Positions 52,907 to 63,500 of a stretch of DNA of 64,000 bases are shown piece by piece. A program made the translations under genes and the position numbers. The notes under the pieces are model-generated. The model did not search any database. It saw only the letters and a list, made by a program, of their open reading frames with translations, and was not told the origin of the DNA. The stretch lies in the NCBI GenBank assembly GCA_947492955.1, contig CANLOV010000009.1, forward strand, positions 1 to 64,000. The letters are read 5' to 3'. The DNA is from an uncultured Cellulophaga sp. (GTDB lineage: Bacteria; Bacteroidota; Bacteroidia; Flavobacteriales; Flavobacteriaceae). Positions within the stretch are counted from its first letter, which is position 1. Each line of letters begins with the position of its first letter.

Positions 52907-53929
52907 ATGAATGAGAATTTAGACTCCACAGGACAAAATTTTTCTGAAGAAGAATTTGATATAGAAAGAGCATTGCGTCCTGTCTCTTTTGATGATTTTA
53001 CAGGGCAAGAGCAGGTGCTAGAAAATTTAAAAGTATTTGTAGAAGCTGCTAACTTAAGAGGAGAAGCATTAGATCATACCTTATTTCATGGCCCTCCAGG
53101 ATTAGGGAAAACAACTTTGGCTAATATTTTAGCTAATGAATTGGGGGTTGGAATAAAAATAACATCAGGACCTGTATTAGATAAGCCAGGAGATTTAGCA
53201 GGCTTATTAACTAATTTAGAGGAGCGAGATGTTTTGTTTATAGATGAAATTCATAGACTTAGTCCCATTGTAGAAGAGTACTTATATTCTGCTATGGAAG
53301 ATTATAAGATAGATATTATGATAGAAACTGGTCCTAATGCAAGATCAGTACAAATAAACTTAAATCCGTTTACATTAATAGGAGCAACAACACGATCAGG
53401 TTTATTAACAGCTCCTATGCGTGCTCGTTTTGGTATTCAAAGTAGATTACAATATTATTCTACAGAATTATTGTCTACTATAGTGGAGCGTAGTTCTGAA
53501 ATTATGAATACGCCTATAACTAACGAGGCAGCCATAGAGATTGCAGGTAGAAGTAGAGGAACTCCTAGAATATGTAATGCTTTATTACGTAGGGTAAGAG
53601 ATTTTGCGCAGATAAAAGGAAATGGAAAAATAGATATTGATATTTCTAAGTTTGGATTAAAAGCTTTAAATGTAGATGCGCATGGTTTAGATGAAATGGA
53701 TAATAAAATCCTTACGACTATCATAGAAAAATTTAAAGGCGGGCCAGTAGGAATATCTACAATAGCAACGGCAGTATCTGAAAGTACAGAAACTATAGAG
53801 GAAGTGTACGAACCATTTTTAATACAACAAGGGTTTATTATGCGAACACCAAGAGGTAGAGAGGTTACAGAATTAGCGTATAAACATTTAGGAATAAGAA
53901 AAGGTGGCTCTCAGAGCGAGTTGTTTTAA
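52907..53929 (+). CDS. ruvB: Holliday junction branch-migration helicase RuvB
   Basis: AAA+ motor of the RuvABC complex. The 340 residues show Walker [12 protein letters not shown] near 62-72, Walker [13 protein letters not shown], sensor [18 protein letters not shown] and a C-terminal winged helix ending [17 protein letters not shown]. Length and N-terminus ([18 protein letters not shown]) are standard. ruvA lies 6 kb downstream rather than beside it. A cytochrome P450 gene follows after only 14 bp. Confidence 0.98.
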   Translation: MNENLDSTGQNFSEEEFDIERALRPVSFDDFTGQEQVLENLKVFVEAANLRGEALDHTLFHGPPGLGKTTLANILANELGVGIKITSGPVLDKPGDLAGLLTNLEERDVLFIDEIHRLSPIVEEYLYSAMEDYKIDIMIETGPNARSVQINLNPFTLIGATTRSGLLTAPMRARFGIQSRLQYYSTELLSTIVERSSEIMNTPITNEAAIEIAGRSRGTPRICNALLRRVRDFAQIKGNGKIDIDISKFGLKALNVDAHGLDEMDNKILTTIIEKFKGGPVGISTIATAVSESTETIEEVYEPFLIQQGFIMRTPRGREVTELAYKHLGIRKGGSQSELF

Positions 53930-53943
53930 AATAGTTTTTGTGA

Positions 53944-55275
53944 ATGAAAAATATCCCTTCGATTAATAGGTTTGAAGTTTATAAAAATGGTAAGCGTATT
54001 TTAAAAAATCCATTGCCTTTTCATAGAGAAAAATTTCAGGAATTAGGGGATACTTTTGAGATTGTAGTGAGTAAAAAGGAGCGCCTTGTTTTTACTAAAA
54101 ATCCAGAGTTTATAAAACATATTCTACAAACGGGTCATAAAAATTATCAGAAATCGTCTGTGCAAACAGTAGATTTAGCAAAATATATAGGACACGGAAT
54201 TTTAACTTCTAATGGTGCTCATTGGCGTACACATAGGAGAATGGTACAACCCGCTTTTCATAAAAAGAAATTACAAAATTTAATGATTTCTGTAAGAGAA
54301 GCTATTGTGTTTGAGCTAGAAACTATAGAGCCTAATAAAACAACAGATGTATTCCCTTTAATGGGAGATTTGGCTTTCCAAGTAGTAGCAAAATCATTAT
54401 TTAGTAATGGTGATATTCGTAAGCGGATGGATAAATTAAAGTTTATCACCGAGATTAATCAAAGAATGTTAATTAAAGAAATGAGGCAGCCATATTTAAG
54501 ATGGTGGTTTCATTTTAGTGGAAAAATAAAAAAGCATTTGGGCTTAACAAAAGAAGCGCAAGATTTATTAGGAGAGCTTATTAATGAAAGAAAAACATCT
54601 GGCGTAGAAAAAGACGATTTGTTAGATATGCTTTTGCAAGCTCGTTATGAAGATGGGACTGCAATGCCGCAGCAGCAATTAATAGATGAAGTAATGATTC
54701 TATTTGCAGCGGGTCATGAAACAACAGCCAATGCATTAAGTTTTGCCCTGTTTTTAATTGCGAAACATTCAGAAGTACAAGAAAGAATTTATAATGAAGT
54801 TACTTCAGTAGATTTTAATAATGAAGATATATTACAGAGCATTGGCAAATTACAGTATGTAAAACAATGTGTAGAAGAAGCAATGCGTTTGTATCCACCG
54901 GCTTATATTATAGATAGAGAGGCTATAAACGAGGATAGTTTTAATGGAAATACAATTCCAGAAAAAACAATGATATTAATGTCTATTTACGAATTACATA
55001 GGCATACAGATTTTTGGGAAGAACCAGAAGTGTTTAATCCAGATCGTTTTAATCATGAAAATAAAAAAGACTATGCTAATTTTTATTACCCTTTTGGCGC
55101 AGGGCCTAGAATGTGTGTAGGTAATAATTTTGCAATGAGCGAAATGATTTTAACGATAGCAGAAATAGTAAAGAAATATAAGCTTACAACAGTATTAAAT
55201 ACGGTGGAACTAGATCCGTTAATATCTTTAAAACCAGAGCGTGTTCCATTAACTTTTAATGAAAGAATTAGTTAA
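53944..55275 (+). CDS. Cytochrome P450
   Basis: A 443-residue haem-thiolate monooxygenase without membrane anchor. Conserved elements: I-helix AGHETT near 256-261, ExxR as EAMRLYPP near 313, and the haem loop FGAGPRMCVG with Cys ligand near 390. The sequence type resembles the bacterial class related to fatty-acid hydroxylases. No ferredoxin or reductase gene is beside it, so the electron donor is elsewhere. Placement 14 bp behind ruvB implies cotranscription; a functional link is not evident. Confidence 0.95.
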   Translation: MKNIPSINRFEVYKNGKRILKNPLPFHREKFQELGDTFEIVVSKKERLVFTKNPEFIKHILQTGHKNYQKSSVQTVDLAKYIGHGILTSNGAHWRTHRRMVQPAFHKKKLQNLMISVREAIVFELETIEPNKTTDVFPLMGDLAFQVVAKSLFSNGDIRKRMDKLKFITEINQRMLIKEMRQPYLRWWFHFSGKIKKHLGLTKEAQDLLGELINERKTSGVEKDDLLDMLLQARYEDGTAMPQQQLIDEVMILFAAGHETTANALSFALFLIAKHSEVQERIYNEVTSVDFNNEDILQSIGKLQYVKQCVEEAMRLYPPAYIIDREAINEDSFNGNTIPEKTMILMSIYELHRHTDFWEEPEVFNPDRFNHENKKDYANFYYPFGAGPRMCVGNNFAMSEMILTIAEIVKKYKLTTVLNTVELDPLISLKPERVPLTFNERIS

Positions 55276-55280
55276 TGAAA

Positions 55281-55314
55281 AGTACACTGAGAATTTTTAA
55301 ACTCTCAATGTACT
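55281..55314. terminator. Possible bidirectional terminator between P450 and esterase genes
   Basis: AGTACA-CTGAGA (55281-55292) pairs with TCTCA-ATGTACT (55303-55314) with one C-A mismatch and a 10-nt loop. The T-run after the stem is weak, so confidence is moderate. Confidence 0.5.
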
Positions 55315-55334
55315 CATCTAACAATCTAACGTAA

Positions 55335-56462
55335 CTATTTTACTTTTTTTAATGTAACAATATAATCAGTATTAGGTTCAACAGTTAAGCTGGTTACCTG
55401 TCCGTTTTCATCTTTATTAAACTCAAAGGTTCTGTAAGTGCCTAGTAAAGAAAATTTATCTTTAGAGATAGTGTAAATAGGGATATTGGTTTGTCCCTGA
55501 AATTCTTTAACCGCTAAATGCCCTTCGTGTAAAATTAATGAAATCTCTTGTCCAGGTGCTAATTTATAATTGCCAATATATTTTTTAAGCTCTTTTTCAG
55601 GAATGCTAATTCCTTTTATTTTAAAGCTATGTAAAAAACCTTTAGCATAACCTCCTGGCTTTGCTCCGTTATGGCCAAAACCTTCTTCAATAAAAGAACG
55701 AAAATTTAGTCCTTTGTAATTATGAGATTTAATTTGGTTAGCCATTTTTTCATGTCTTTTTACATCGTCTAATGACCCCCAAACTAAAGTAGCATTTGCA
55801 TTTAATGTTTTGTTGTTTTTATAGTATTCATTTTCATAGGAAAAAGCCAATTCATTATCATACCATAAAGAAGGATTGCATATAATATAATTTTGGAATA
55901 AATCTGAGGCATTAAATAAGGCGTAGTGAGTATATAAACCACCAAAAGAGTTCCCCGCAAGTGTTCTGTTTGTACTAGTTGTTTTATATTCTTTATCTAT
56001 AAACGGAATAATTTCGTTGCGTAATACCTCTGTAAATAGTTTAGCATCTCCACTATCCGTTATTTGTGGTAGTTTGGTAGGAGTCATGTCATTTGCTCGC
56101 AAATTCGTATAATTTGGGTCTTTACCAGCATAAGATACCCCAATAATAAAAGCCTTAGGAAGTAATCCATCATATTGACTAGTGCTATATGCAGCTACTG
56201 CAGTAGCGAAATCCCATTGTCCGTCTAAAATATAAATAACAGGATATTTTTTGTTTTCTTCGGACTTGTATCCGTCAGGTAAATTAACAAATAACTTGTA
56301 GCTTTTATTGTTGATTTTTGAATCTAAAGTTTCAATTTTATGTCCCGTATTAAAAATTTCATTGCAAGGTTTAGTTGTTGCTGTTTCTTGTGCATTGCTA
56401 AAAAGAGAAATTAAAATGAAACATAAAAATGTAGAGAAGTAATTGGTTTTAGTGTGTGACAT
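55335..56462 (-). CDS. Exported alpha/beta-hydrolase (esterase D/IroE-like)
   Basis: A 375-residue secreted hydrolase. Signal peptide 1-24 (LISLFSNAQ). The alpha/beta-hydrolase core has YPVIYILDGQWDFATAV, the nucleophile elbow LAGNSFGGLYTHYALF (Ser near 173) and the late His in EEGFGHNGAKPGGYAKGF. This fold is shared with siderophore esterases (IroE/BesA) and other secreted esterases. Residues about 285-375 form a separate beta domain (KELKKYIGNYKLAPGQEIS) like those at the ends of some serine hydrolases. Substrate unknown; no siderophore genes are adjacent. Confidence 0.87.
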   Translation of the reverse strand: MSHTKTNYFSTFLCFILISLFSNAQETATTKPCNEIFNTGHKIETLDSKINNKSYKLFVNLPDGYKSEENKKYPVIYILDGQWDFATAVAAYSTSQYDGLLPKAFIIGVSYAGKDPNYTNLRANDMTPTKLPQITDSGDAKLFTEVLRNEIIPFIDKEYKTTSTNRTLAGNSFGGLYTHYALFNASDLFQNYIICNPSLWYDNELAFSYENEYYKNNKTLNANATLVWGSLDDVKRHEKMANQIKSHNYKGLNFRSFIEEGFGHNGAKPGGYAKGFLHSFKIKGISIPEKELKKYIGNYKLAPGQEISLILHEGHLAVKEFQGQTNIPIYTISKDKFSLLGTYRTFEFNKDENGQVTSLTVEPNTDYIVTLKKVK

Positions 56463-56632
56463 AAATGATATGATTATTGTTTTTTTTGACTGATATTTTT
56501 CTATAGGACTACTTTTTTTAAAAATTGTTACAAAGCAGTTTGTTAAAATAATAAATGCTTATTACAGTTATGGATTGTTTTCTAGAAAAAATATGATGCT
56601 AGTATTGGGTACTTGTGTATTTTTACAACCGA

Positions 56633-57553
56633 ATGAGTACAAAAGGAGAACATACTAGAAAGATAAAAGAAGAAGCAAAACGTCTTGGTTTTTTGTCTTG
56701 CGGTATTTCTAAAGCAGGCTTTTTAGAAGAAGAAGCACCAAGGTTAGAAAAATGGCTTAAGAATAATATGCATGGAGAAATGCAGTATATGGAAAACCAT
56801 TTTGATAAGCGTTTAGATCCTACATTATTGGTAGATGGAGCAAAATCGGTAGTTTCTTTATTGTTAAATTATTATCCAGAAGAGGAGCAAGGAGATAATA
56901 CATATAAGATTTCTAAATATGCTTACGGACACGATTATCACCATGTTATCAAATCTAAATTAAAAGCATTACAAGAATTTATATCCGAAGAAATAGGGGA
57001 AGTTGGTGGTAGAGCTTTTGTAGATTCTGCTCCGGTTTTAGATAAGGCTTGGGCTGCTAAAAGTGGCTTAGGTTGGATCGGGAAACACAGTAATTTGTTA
57101 ACGCAACAGGTAGGTTCCTTTTATTTTATAGCAGAGCTTATTATAGATTTAGATTTAGAATACGATACACCAGTAACGGATCATTGTGGCACATGCACTG
57201 CGTGTATAGATGCATGCCCTACAGAAGCTATTACTGCACCGTATATAGTAGATGGAAGTAAGTGTATTTCTTATTTTACCATTGAATTAAAGAATGAAAT
57301 TCCGAATGAGTTTCAAGGAAAATTTAACGATTGGATGTTTGGTTGCGATGTGTGTCAGGATGTATGTCCGTGGAATAAGTTTTCTAAACCACATCAAGAA
57401 CCATTATTTAATCCGCATCCAGAATTGTTAGAAATGACAAAGAAAGATTGGGAAGAAATTACCGAGGATGTATTTAGAAAAGTGTTTCAGAAATCAGCAG
57501 TTAAAAGAACAAAATTTTCGGGCTTAAAAAGAAATATAGATTTTCTTAAATAA
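56633..57553 (+). CDS. queG: Epoxyqueuosine reductase
   Basis: Cobalamin- and iron-sulfur-dependent enzyme making the last step of queuosine synthesis in tRNA. The start at ATG 56633 ([20 protein letters not shown]) gives 306 residues, the family norm. An in-frame GTG at 56615 would add six non-family residues from a promoter-like sequence. Key parts: [28 protein letters not shown], and two 4Fe-4S motifs [12 protein letters not shown] near 185 and [11 protein letters not shown] near 240. It stands alone between the esterase and maeB. Confidence 0.95.
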   Translation: MSTKGEHTRKIKEEAKRLGFLSCGISKAGFLEEEAPRLEKWLKNNMHGEMQYMENHFDKRLDPTLLVDGAKSVVSLLLNYYPEEEQGDNTYKISKYAYGHDYHHVIKSKLKALQEFISEEIGEVGGRAFVDSAPVLDKAWAAKSGLGWIGKHSNLLTQQVGSFYFIAELIIDLDLEYDTPVTDHCGTCTACIDACPTEAITAPYIVDGSKCISYFTIELKNEIPNEFQGKFNDWMFGCDVCQDVCPWNKFSKPHQEPLFNPHPELLEMTKKDWEEITEDVFRKVFQKSAVKRTKFSGLKRNIDFLK

Positions 57554-57594
57554 TACAGTTTAAAATAATTAAATTAAATATTCTTACCTCAATA

Positions 57595-57616
57595 AGTATT
57601 CAATAAAAAGAATACT
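57595..57616 (+). promoter_or_regulatory. Inverted repeat upstream of maeB
   Basis: AGTATTC (57595-57601) / GAATACT (57610-57616) with an 8-nt spacer, 29 bp before the maeB ATG. It could be an operator or leader hairpin. A weak TAGCTTTA box follows. No regulator is identified. Confidence 0.35.
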
Positions 57617-57645
57617 CTTAAATTAGCTTTACTAAACATTGCACT

Positions 57646-59919
57646 ATGAGTAAACAAAGAAATAGACGAGAAGCATTAGTCTATCATGCTAAACCGCAAC
57701 CAGGAAAAATAAAAGTGGTTCCAACAAAACCATATGCAACCCAAAGAGATTTGGCTTTAGCATATTCGCCAGGAGTAGCACAGCCTTGTTTAGAAATAGA
57801 AAAAGATAAAAATAATGCTTACAAGTATACAGCCAAAGGTAATTTAGTAGCTGTTATCTCTAATGGTACGGCAGTATTGGGTTTAGGGAATATAGGACCA
57901 GAAGCTTCTAAACCTGTAATGGAAGGAAAAGGCTTGTTGTTTAAAATATTTGCAGATATAGATGTTTTTGATATCGAAGTAGATACAGAGAATGTTGATG
58001 AGTTTATACAAACGGTAAAAAATATAGCACCTACTTTTGGAGGTATAAATCTAGAAGATATTAAAGCTCCTGAAGCTTTTGAAATAGAAAAGCGTTTAAA
58101 AGAAGAGTTAGATATACCTGTAATGCACGATGATCAGCATGGTACAGCAATTATATCTGCTGCAGCATTATTAAATGCGTTAGAATTAACGCATAAAAAA
58201 ATAGAAGAAGTAAACATTGTTGTTAACGGAGCGGGAGCAGCAGCAGTATCTTGTACAAGATTGTATAAGTCTTTTGGAGCAAAAGACGAAAATATTGTAA
58301 TGGTAGATAGTAAAGGTGTTATCCGTAAAGACCGTGAAAATCTAACAAAAGAAAAATTAGAATTTGCAACAGACAGGAAAATAGATACTTTAGAAGAAGC
58401 TATGCAAAATGCAGATGTTTTTGTAGGCTTATCTATTGCAGATGTAGTAACACCAGAAATGTTACTTACGATGGCTAAAAAACCTATTGTTTTTGCTATG
58501 GCAAATCCAAACCCAGAAATTCAATATCAGTTAGCTATAGATACGCGCGAAGATATTATTATGGCTACCGGAAGATCTGACCATCCTAATCAGGTAAATA
58601 ATGTATTAGGATTTCCATTTATTTTCAGAGGGGCTTTAGATGTAAGAGCTACAGCAATAAATGAAGCTATGAAGATGGCAGCGGTAAAATCTTTAGCAGC
58701 GTTGGCTAAAGAACCAGTACCAGAGCAAGTAAATATTGCATACGGAAAAACAAAACTAACGTTTGGTACAGATTATATTATACCAAAACCATTTGATCCA
58801 AGGTTAATAGCCACTGTGCCAATAGCTGTAGCAAAGGCGGCAATAGAAAGTGGCGTAGCCCAAGAACCTATTAAAGATTGGCAAGCATATGAAGATGAGT
58901 TGTTACAACGCTTAGGGAATGATAATAAAGTGGTTCGCCTATTACACGATAGAGCAAAGGTAAATCCAAAGAAAATTGTTTTTGCAGAGGCTGAGCATAT
59001 AGATGTTTTAAAAGCGGCACAAATTGTACACGAAGAAGGTATTGCAGAGCCTATTTTATTAGGAGATGAGGCAACAATATTAGAACTTAAAAAACAGTTA
59101 GAGTTTGATGCTGAGGTGCAGATTGTAAACCCTAAAATAGAAGCGTCGTTAGAAAAGCGAAAGCAATATGCATTTAAATATTGGGAAAACAGGCAGCGTA
59201 GTGGCGTAACATTATACCAATCAGAAACTAAAATGCGCGAGCGTAATTATTATGCAGCTATGATGGTTTCTGAAGGAGATGCAGATGGTATGATTTCTGG
59301 ATATTCGAGAGCATATCCAACTGTGGTAAAACCTGTATTTGAAGTCATAGGGAAAGATACCAATGTAAAGAAAGTTGCCACTGTAAATATTATGATTACA
59401 GACAGAGGGCCTTTGTTTTTAGCAGATACATCTTTAAATATAGACCCTAGTGCTATTGAGATGGCAGAAACGGCTCAAATGACGGCAAAATTAGCAGAAA
59501 CCTTTGGTTTTGCACCTGTTGTGGCAATGTTATCTTATGCTAATTTTGGCTCGTCTGTTCATCCGAATGCGGCAAAAGTAAGAGATGCTGTTAAACTATT
59601 GCATAAAGCTAATCCTGAGTTAATAGTTGATGGAGAAATACAAATGGATTTTGCATTGAACAAAGAATTAAGAGAGCAGAAGTTCTCTTTTTCTAAATTA
59701 GCAGGAAAAAATGTGAATACATTAGTGTTTCCAAATTTAGAATCGGCAAACATAACTTATAAGCTCTTAAAAGAATTGCACAAGGCAGATTCTATAGGGC
59801 CTATTATGATGGGTTTACGCAAACCAGTACATATATTACAATTAGGAGCAAGTGTAGATGAAATGGTGAATATGACTGCTGTTGCCGTTATAGATGCACA
59901 AGAAAGAGAGAAAGAGTAA
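57646..59919 (+). CDS. maeB: NADP-dependent malic enzyme with phosphotransacetylase-like C-terminus
   Basis: A 757-residue two-domain protein converting malate to pyruvate, CO2 and NADPH. The malic domain (1 to about 425) includes LALAYSPGVAQPCLEI, PVMHDDQHGTAIISAAA and the Rossmann motif VVNGAGAAAVS. The C-terminal part (about 430-757) matches phosphate acetyltransferase (KKIVFAEAEHIDVLKAAQI, ATVNIMITDRGPLF) but in this fusion usually acts as an acetyl-CoA-responsive regulatory domain rather than an enzyme. It is 32 bp before ruvA and probably cotranscribed. Confidence 0.95.
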   Translation: MSKQRNRREALVYHAKPQPGKIKVVPTKPYATQRDLALAYSPGVAQPCLEIEKDKNNAYKYTAKGNLVAVISNGTAVLGLGNIGPEASKPVMEGKGLLFKIFADIDVFDIEVDTENVDEFIQTVKNIAPTFGGINLEDIKAPEAFEIEKRLKEELDIPVMHDDQHGTAIISAAALLNALELTHKKIEEVNIVVNGAGAAAVSCTRLYKSFGAKDENIVMVDSKGVIRKDRENLTKEKLEFATDRKIDTLEEAMQNADVFVGLSIADVVTPEMLLTMAKKPIVFAMANPNPEIQYQLAIDTREDIIMATGRSDHPNQVNNVLGFPFIFRGALDVRATAINEAMKMAAVKSLAALAKEPVPEQVNIAYGKTKLTFGTDYIIPKPFDPRLIATVPIAVAKAAIESGVAQEPIKDWQAYEDELLQRLGNDNKVVRLLHDRAKVNPKKIVFAEAEHIDVLKAAQIVHEEGIAEPILLGDEATILELKKQLEFDAEVQIVNPKIEASLEKRKQYAFKYWENRQRSGVTLYQSETKMRERNYYAAMMVSEGDADGMISGYSRAYPTVVKPVFEVIGKDTNVKKVATVNIMITDRGPLFLADTSLNIDPSAIEMAETAQMTAKLAETFGFAPVVAMLSYANFGSSVHPNAAKVRDAVKLLHKANPELIVDGEIQMDFALNKELREQKFSFSKLAGKNVNTLVFPNLESANITYKLLKELHKADSIGPIMMGLRKPVHILQLGASVDEMVNMTAVAVIDAQEREKE

Positions 59920-59951
59920 TGTTGTTTTAATCTCCCTTAAATTAAGAAACC

Positions 59952-60533
59952 ATGATTACCCATTTAAAAGGAAAACTAGTAGAAAAAAATCCGACTTATG
60001 TTGTTATAGAATGTGCAGGAGTTGGTTACTTTGTTAATATATCATTGCATACATTTTCTAAAATTAACGATTCTGAAAGCATTCAATTATTTACTCACTT
60101 GCAAGTAAAAGAAGATTCGCATACACTTTTTGGTTTTTTTGAAAAATCTGAGCGAGAAATTTTTAGATTATTGTTGTCTGTATCGGGTATTGGAGCTAGT
60201 ACAGCAAGAACAATGTTATCTTCTTTATCTCCTTTGCAAGTAAGAGATGCAATTGCTTCAGAAAACGTAGCGGCAATCCAGGCAATTAAAGGAATTGGAG
60301 CAAAAACGGCACAAAGAGTAATTTTAGATTTAAAAGATAAAATTTTAAAAATATATGATATTGATGAAGTTTCTGTTACTTCAAACAATACAAACAAAGA
60401 AGAAGCGTTATCTGCATTAGAGGTTCTCGGATTTGTTCGTAAGCAATCAGAAAAAATTGTAGACAAAGTATTAAGCGAGGACTCCACACTAAGCGTAGAG
60501 GATATCATAAAACGTTCGCTTAAAAATTTGTAA
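59952..60533 (+). CDS. ruvA: Holliday junction DNA-binding subunit RuvA
   Basis: Tetrameric Holliday-junction binder that loads RuvB. The 193 residues hold the OB-fold domain (MITHLKGKLVEKNPTYVVIE), two helix-hairpin-helix motifs (SVSGIGASTARTML near 77 and IKGIGAKTAQRVILDLKDK near 112) and a C-terminal RuvB-binding domain (EEALSALEVLGFVRKQSEK). sprA starts 3 bp after its stop, a gene pair known in the family Flavobacteriaceae. Confidence 0.97.
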   Translation: MITHLKGKLVEKNPTYVVIECAGVGYFVNISLHTFSKINDSESIQLFTHLQVKEDSHTLFGFFEKSEREIFRLLLSVSGIGASTARTMLSSLSPLQVRDAIASENVAAIQAIKGIGAKTAQRVILDLKDKILKIYDIDEVSVTSNNTNKEEALSALEVLGFVRKQSEKIVDKVLSEDSTLSVEDIIKRSLKNL

Positions 60534-60536
60534 AGT

Positions 60537-63500
60537 TTGAAAAAAAGGGCAAAATTATATCTTAAATTATTATTTAAGGCAACCATTGTATTAGTTGTTT
60601 TTTTTGGGGCTACAGAAACTTCCTATGCTCAGAATACTAATGAAAACGAACAAGAAGTAGATTCTGTAAAAACAGGTGTTGCTTTAGGGAAATTAAAATT
60701 AGGGAATCCTGATAGTATTGTATCTAAGTATACCTATGATCCTAATTTAGATTATTACATTTATACAGAAACGGTAGGAGAATTTGATGTTAGTTATCCT
60801 ATTATATTAACACCTAAACAATACTACAAATTAGTAAGAGAAGAAGGAATGAAATCCTACTTCAAAGAAAAGATTGATGCTTTTTCTGGAAAAAAAGACG
60901 GTAGTGAAGAAGCTAGAAAAAATCTGTTACCTAATTTTTATGTTAATAATGATTTTTTCGAATCAATATTTGGAGGTAATACTATAGAGGTGATACCGCA
61001 AGGTTCGGTAGCTATAGACTTAGGAGTTCTTTTAAATAAAAATGACAATCCAGCACTATCACCTAGAAATAGAGGTTTTATCCCTTCTTTTGATTTTGAT
61101 CAGCGTATTAGTTTAAGTATGCTGGGTAAAGTGGGAGAACGTTTGCAAGTAACCGCTAATTATGATACCGAGGCTACTTTTGATTTTCAGAATTTAGTAA
61201 AATTAGACTATGCTCCAACAGAAGACGATATACTTCAAAAAATAGAGATTGGGAATGTTAGTATGCCTTTAAATAGTTCTTTAATACAAGGAGCACAAAG
61301 TTTATTTGGGGTAAAAACACAATTACAATTTGGAAAAACTACGGTAACGGCGGTTTTTGCTGATCAAAAGTCACAACAAAATACAGTTGTAGCGCAAGGC
61401 GGAGGAACTGTAAACGAGTATTCTTTAACAGCGCTAGATTATGATGAGGATAAGCATTTTTTCTTATCGCAATATTTTAGAGATAATTATGATAAGGCAT
61501 TAGAAAAATATCCATACATACAAAGTCAAGTACAAATTACAAGATTAGAAGTTTGGGTAACCAATAGAAGTCAACAAACTTTAAACGTTAGAAATGTTGT
61601 AGCTATACAAGATTTAGGGGAAGCCTTACCAAGTAAAACAAGAATAGGTCAAAATGGAAACCCAGCAGGTTTTTTTAATAATTCTGCAAATGATTTGCCA
61701 AGGAATAATGCTAATAATTACAATCCAGAACAAATAGGAGATGCAGCTAATGCATTAAACGATAATATTAGGGATATTTCTACGGTGCAACAAGGGTTTA
61801 ATATTCCTGGGTATACAGTAAATCAAGGTTTTGATTATTCTATACTAGAAAATGCAAGAAAGTTAGAGCAAAATAGAGATTATGTCTATAATCCGCAATT
61901 AGGATATATATCTTTAAACCAAAGACTAAGTAATGATGAAATTTTGGCTGTAGCTTTTCAATATACGTTTGGTGGACAGGTATATCAAGTAGGAGAATTT
62001 GCAAACGGTGGTGTAGAAGCAACTACGGTTAATACAGGAGTAAATAATACTGTGGTAGATAATAATACATTAGTAGTTAAGCTTTTAAAAAGTAGTATAA
62101 CGCAGGTTAATGATCCTATTTGGGATTTAATGATGAAAAATATTTATGCTACCGGAGCTTTTCGTTTAAGTCAGGAAGATTTTAAATTAAATATTTTATA
62201 TTCAGAAACAACACCAAGAAACTATATAACTCCGGTAGTAGACTTTCCTGCTCCAGAATCTGGAGAGAAACCCTTACAGGAAAGAATATTATTAGACGTG
62301 TTTAATTTAGATCGTTTAAATGCCTATAATGATATACAACCTGGCGGAGATGGTTTTTTCGATTTTATTCCAGGTATTACGGTAGATACTCAAAACGGTA
62401 GAATTATTTTTACCAAAGTAGAACCATTTGGAGAATACATTCATGAGAAATTAGGCGGAGGAACTTATGATGTAGATAATGACCAAGGTTATAATGAGAA
62501 TCAGCAAAAGTACGTATACAGAAGCATGTATGCTTCTACAAAAGCAAGAGCAAGAGAAGATGCAGAGAAAAATAGATTTCTGATAAAAGGGCGCTATAAA
62601 TCTGAAGGAAGTAATGGTATTCCTATCGGGGCTTTTAATGTGCCAAGAGGCTCGGTACGTGTAACCGCTGGGGGTAGACAATTACAAGAAGGGATAGATT
62701 ATACTGTAAATTACCAAGCAGGTACCGTACAGATAATAGACCCGAGTTTAGAAGCATCTAACACACCAATAAATATATCTGTAGAAAATAATGCTGTATT
62801 TGGGCAACAAACAAGGCGTTTTACGGGGATAAATGTTGAACATACAATAAATAAAAATTTTGTTTTAGGAGGTACGTACTTAAGAATGAATGAACGTCCT
62901 TTAACTCAAAAATCAAATTTTGGAACAGAGCCAGTAAATAATACAATTTTTGGTTTTAATGGAAATTTCTCCACAGAAGTTCCTTTTTTAACTCGCTTGG
63001 CTAATAAATTACCAAACATAGATACGGATGCTCCATCTAATATATCTATACGAGGAGAAGTAGCACTTTTAAAGCCAGGTTCGCCAAAGAATGCAGATTT
63101 TGAAGGAGAAACTACGAGTTATGTAGACGATTTTGAAGGTGCGCAAGCCTTAATAGATATTCGTTCTTCGTTAGGGTGGTCTTTAGCAAGTACACCCTTA
63201 GAAATACCATCAGGAGATGTACAAGGTTTGGATAATGGAATTAGAAGAGCAAAAATGTCTTGGTTTACTATAGATCCTACATTTTATTCTAACCAACGCC
63301 CTTCTGGAATTACAGACAGTGATATTTCTTCTAATGAAACCAGAAGGATTTTTATAGATGAGGTTTTTGATCAACAAGTAGCTCAGGGGCAAACACAAGT
63401 ACAGAATACCCTTAATTTAGCATACTATCCAACTCGCAAAGGACCTTATAATAACAATACAGATGCTGATTTTGTTGCTACTCCTGAACAAAACTGGGCA

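Noticed and set aside
56615-56632. GTG start for queG giving six extra residues
   Set aside because: The extra residues are not part of the family and fall in a promoter-like AT-rich segment; ATG 56633 fits the family length.
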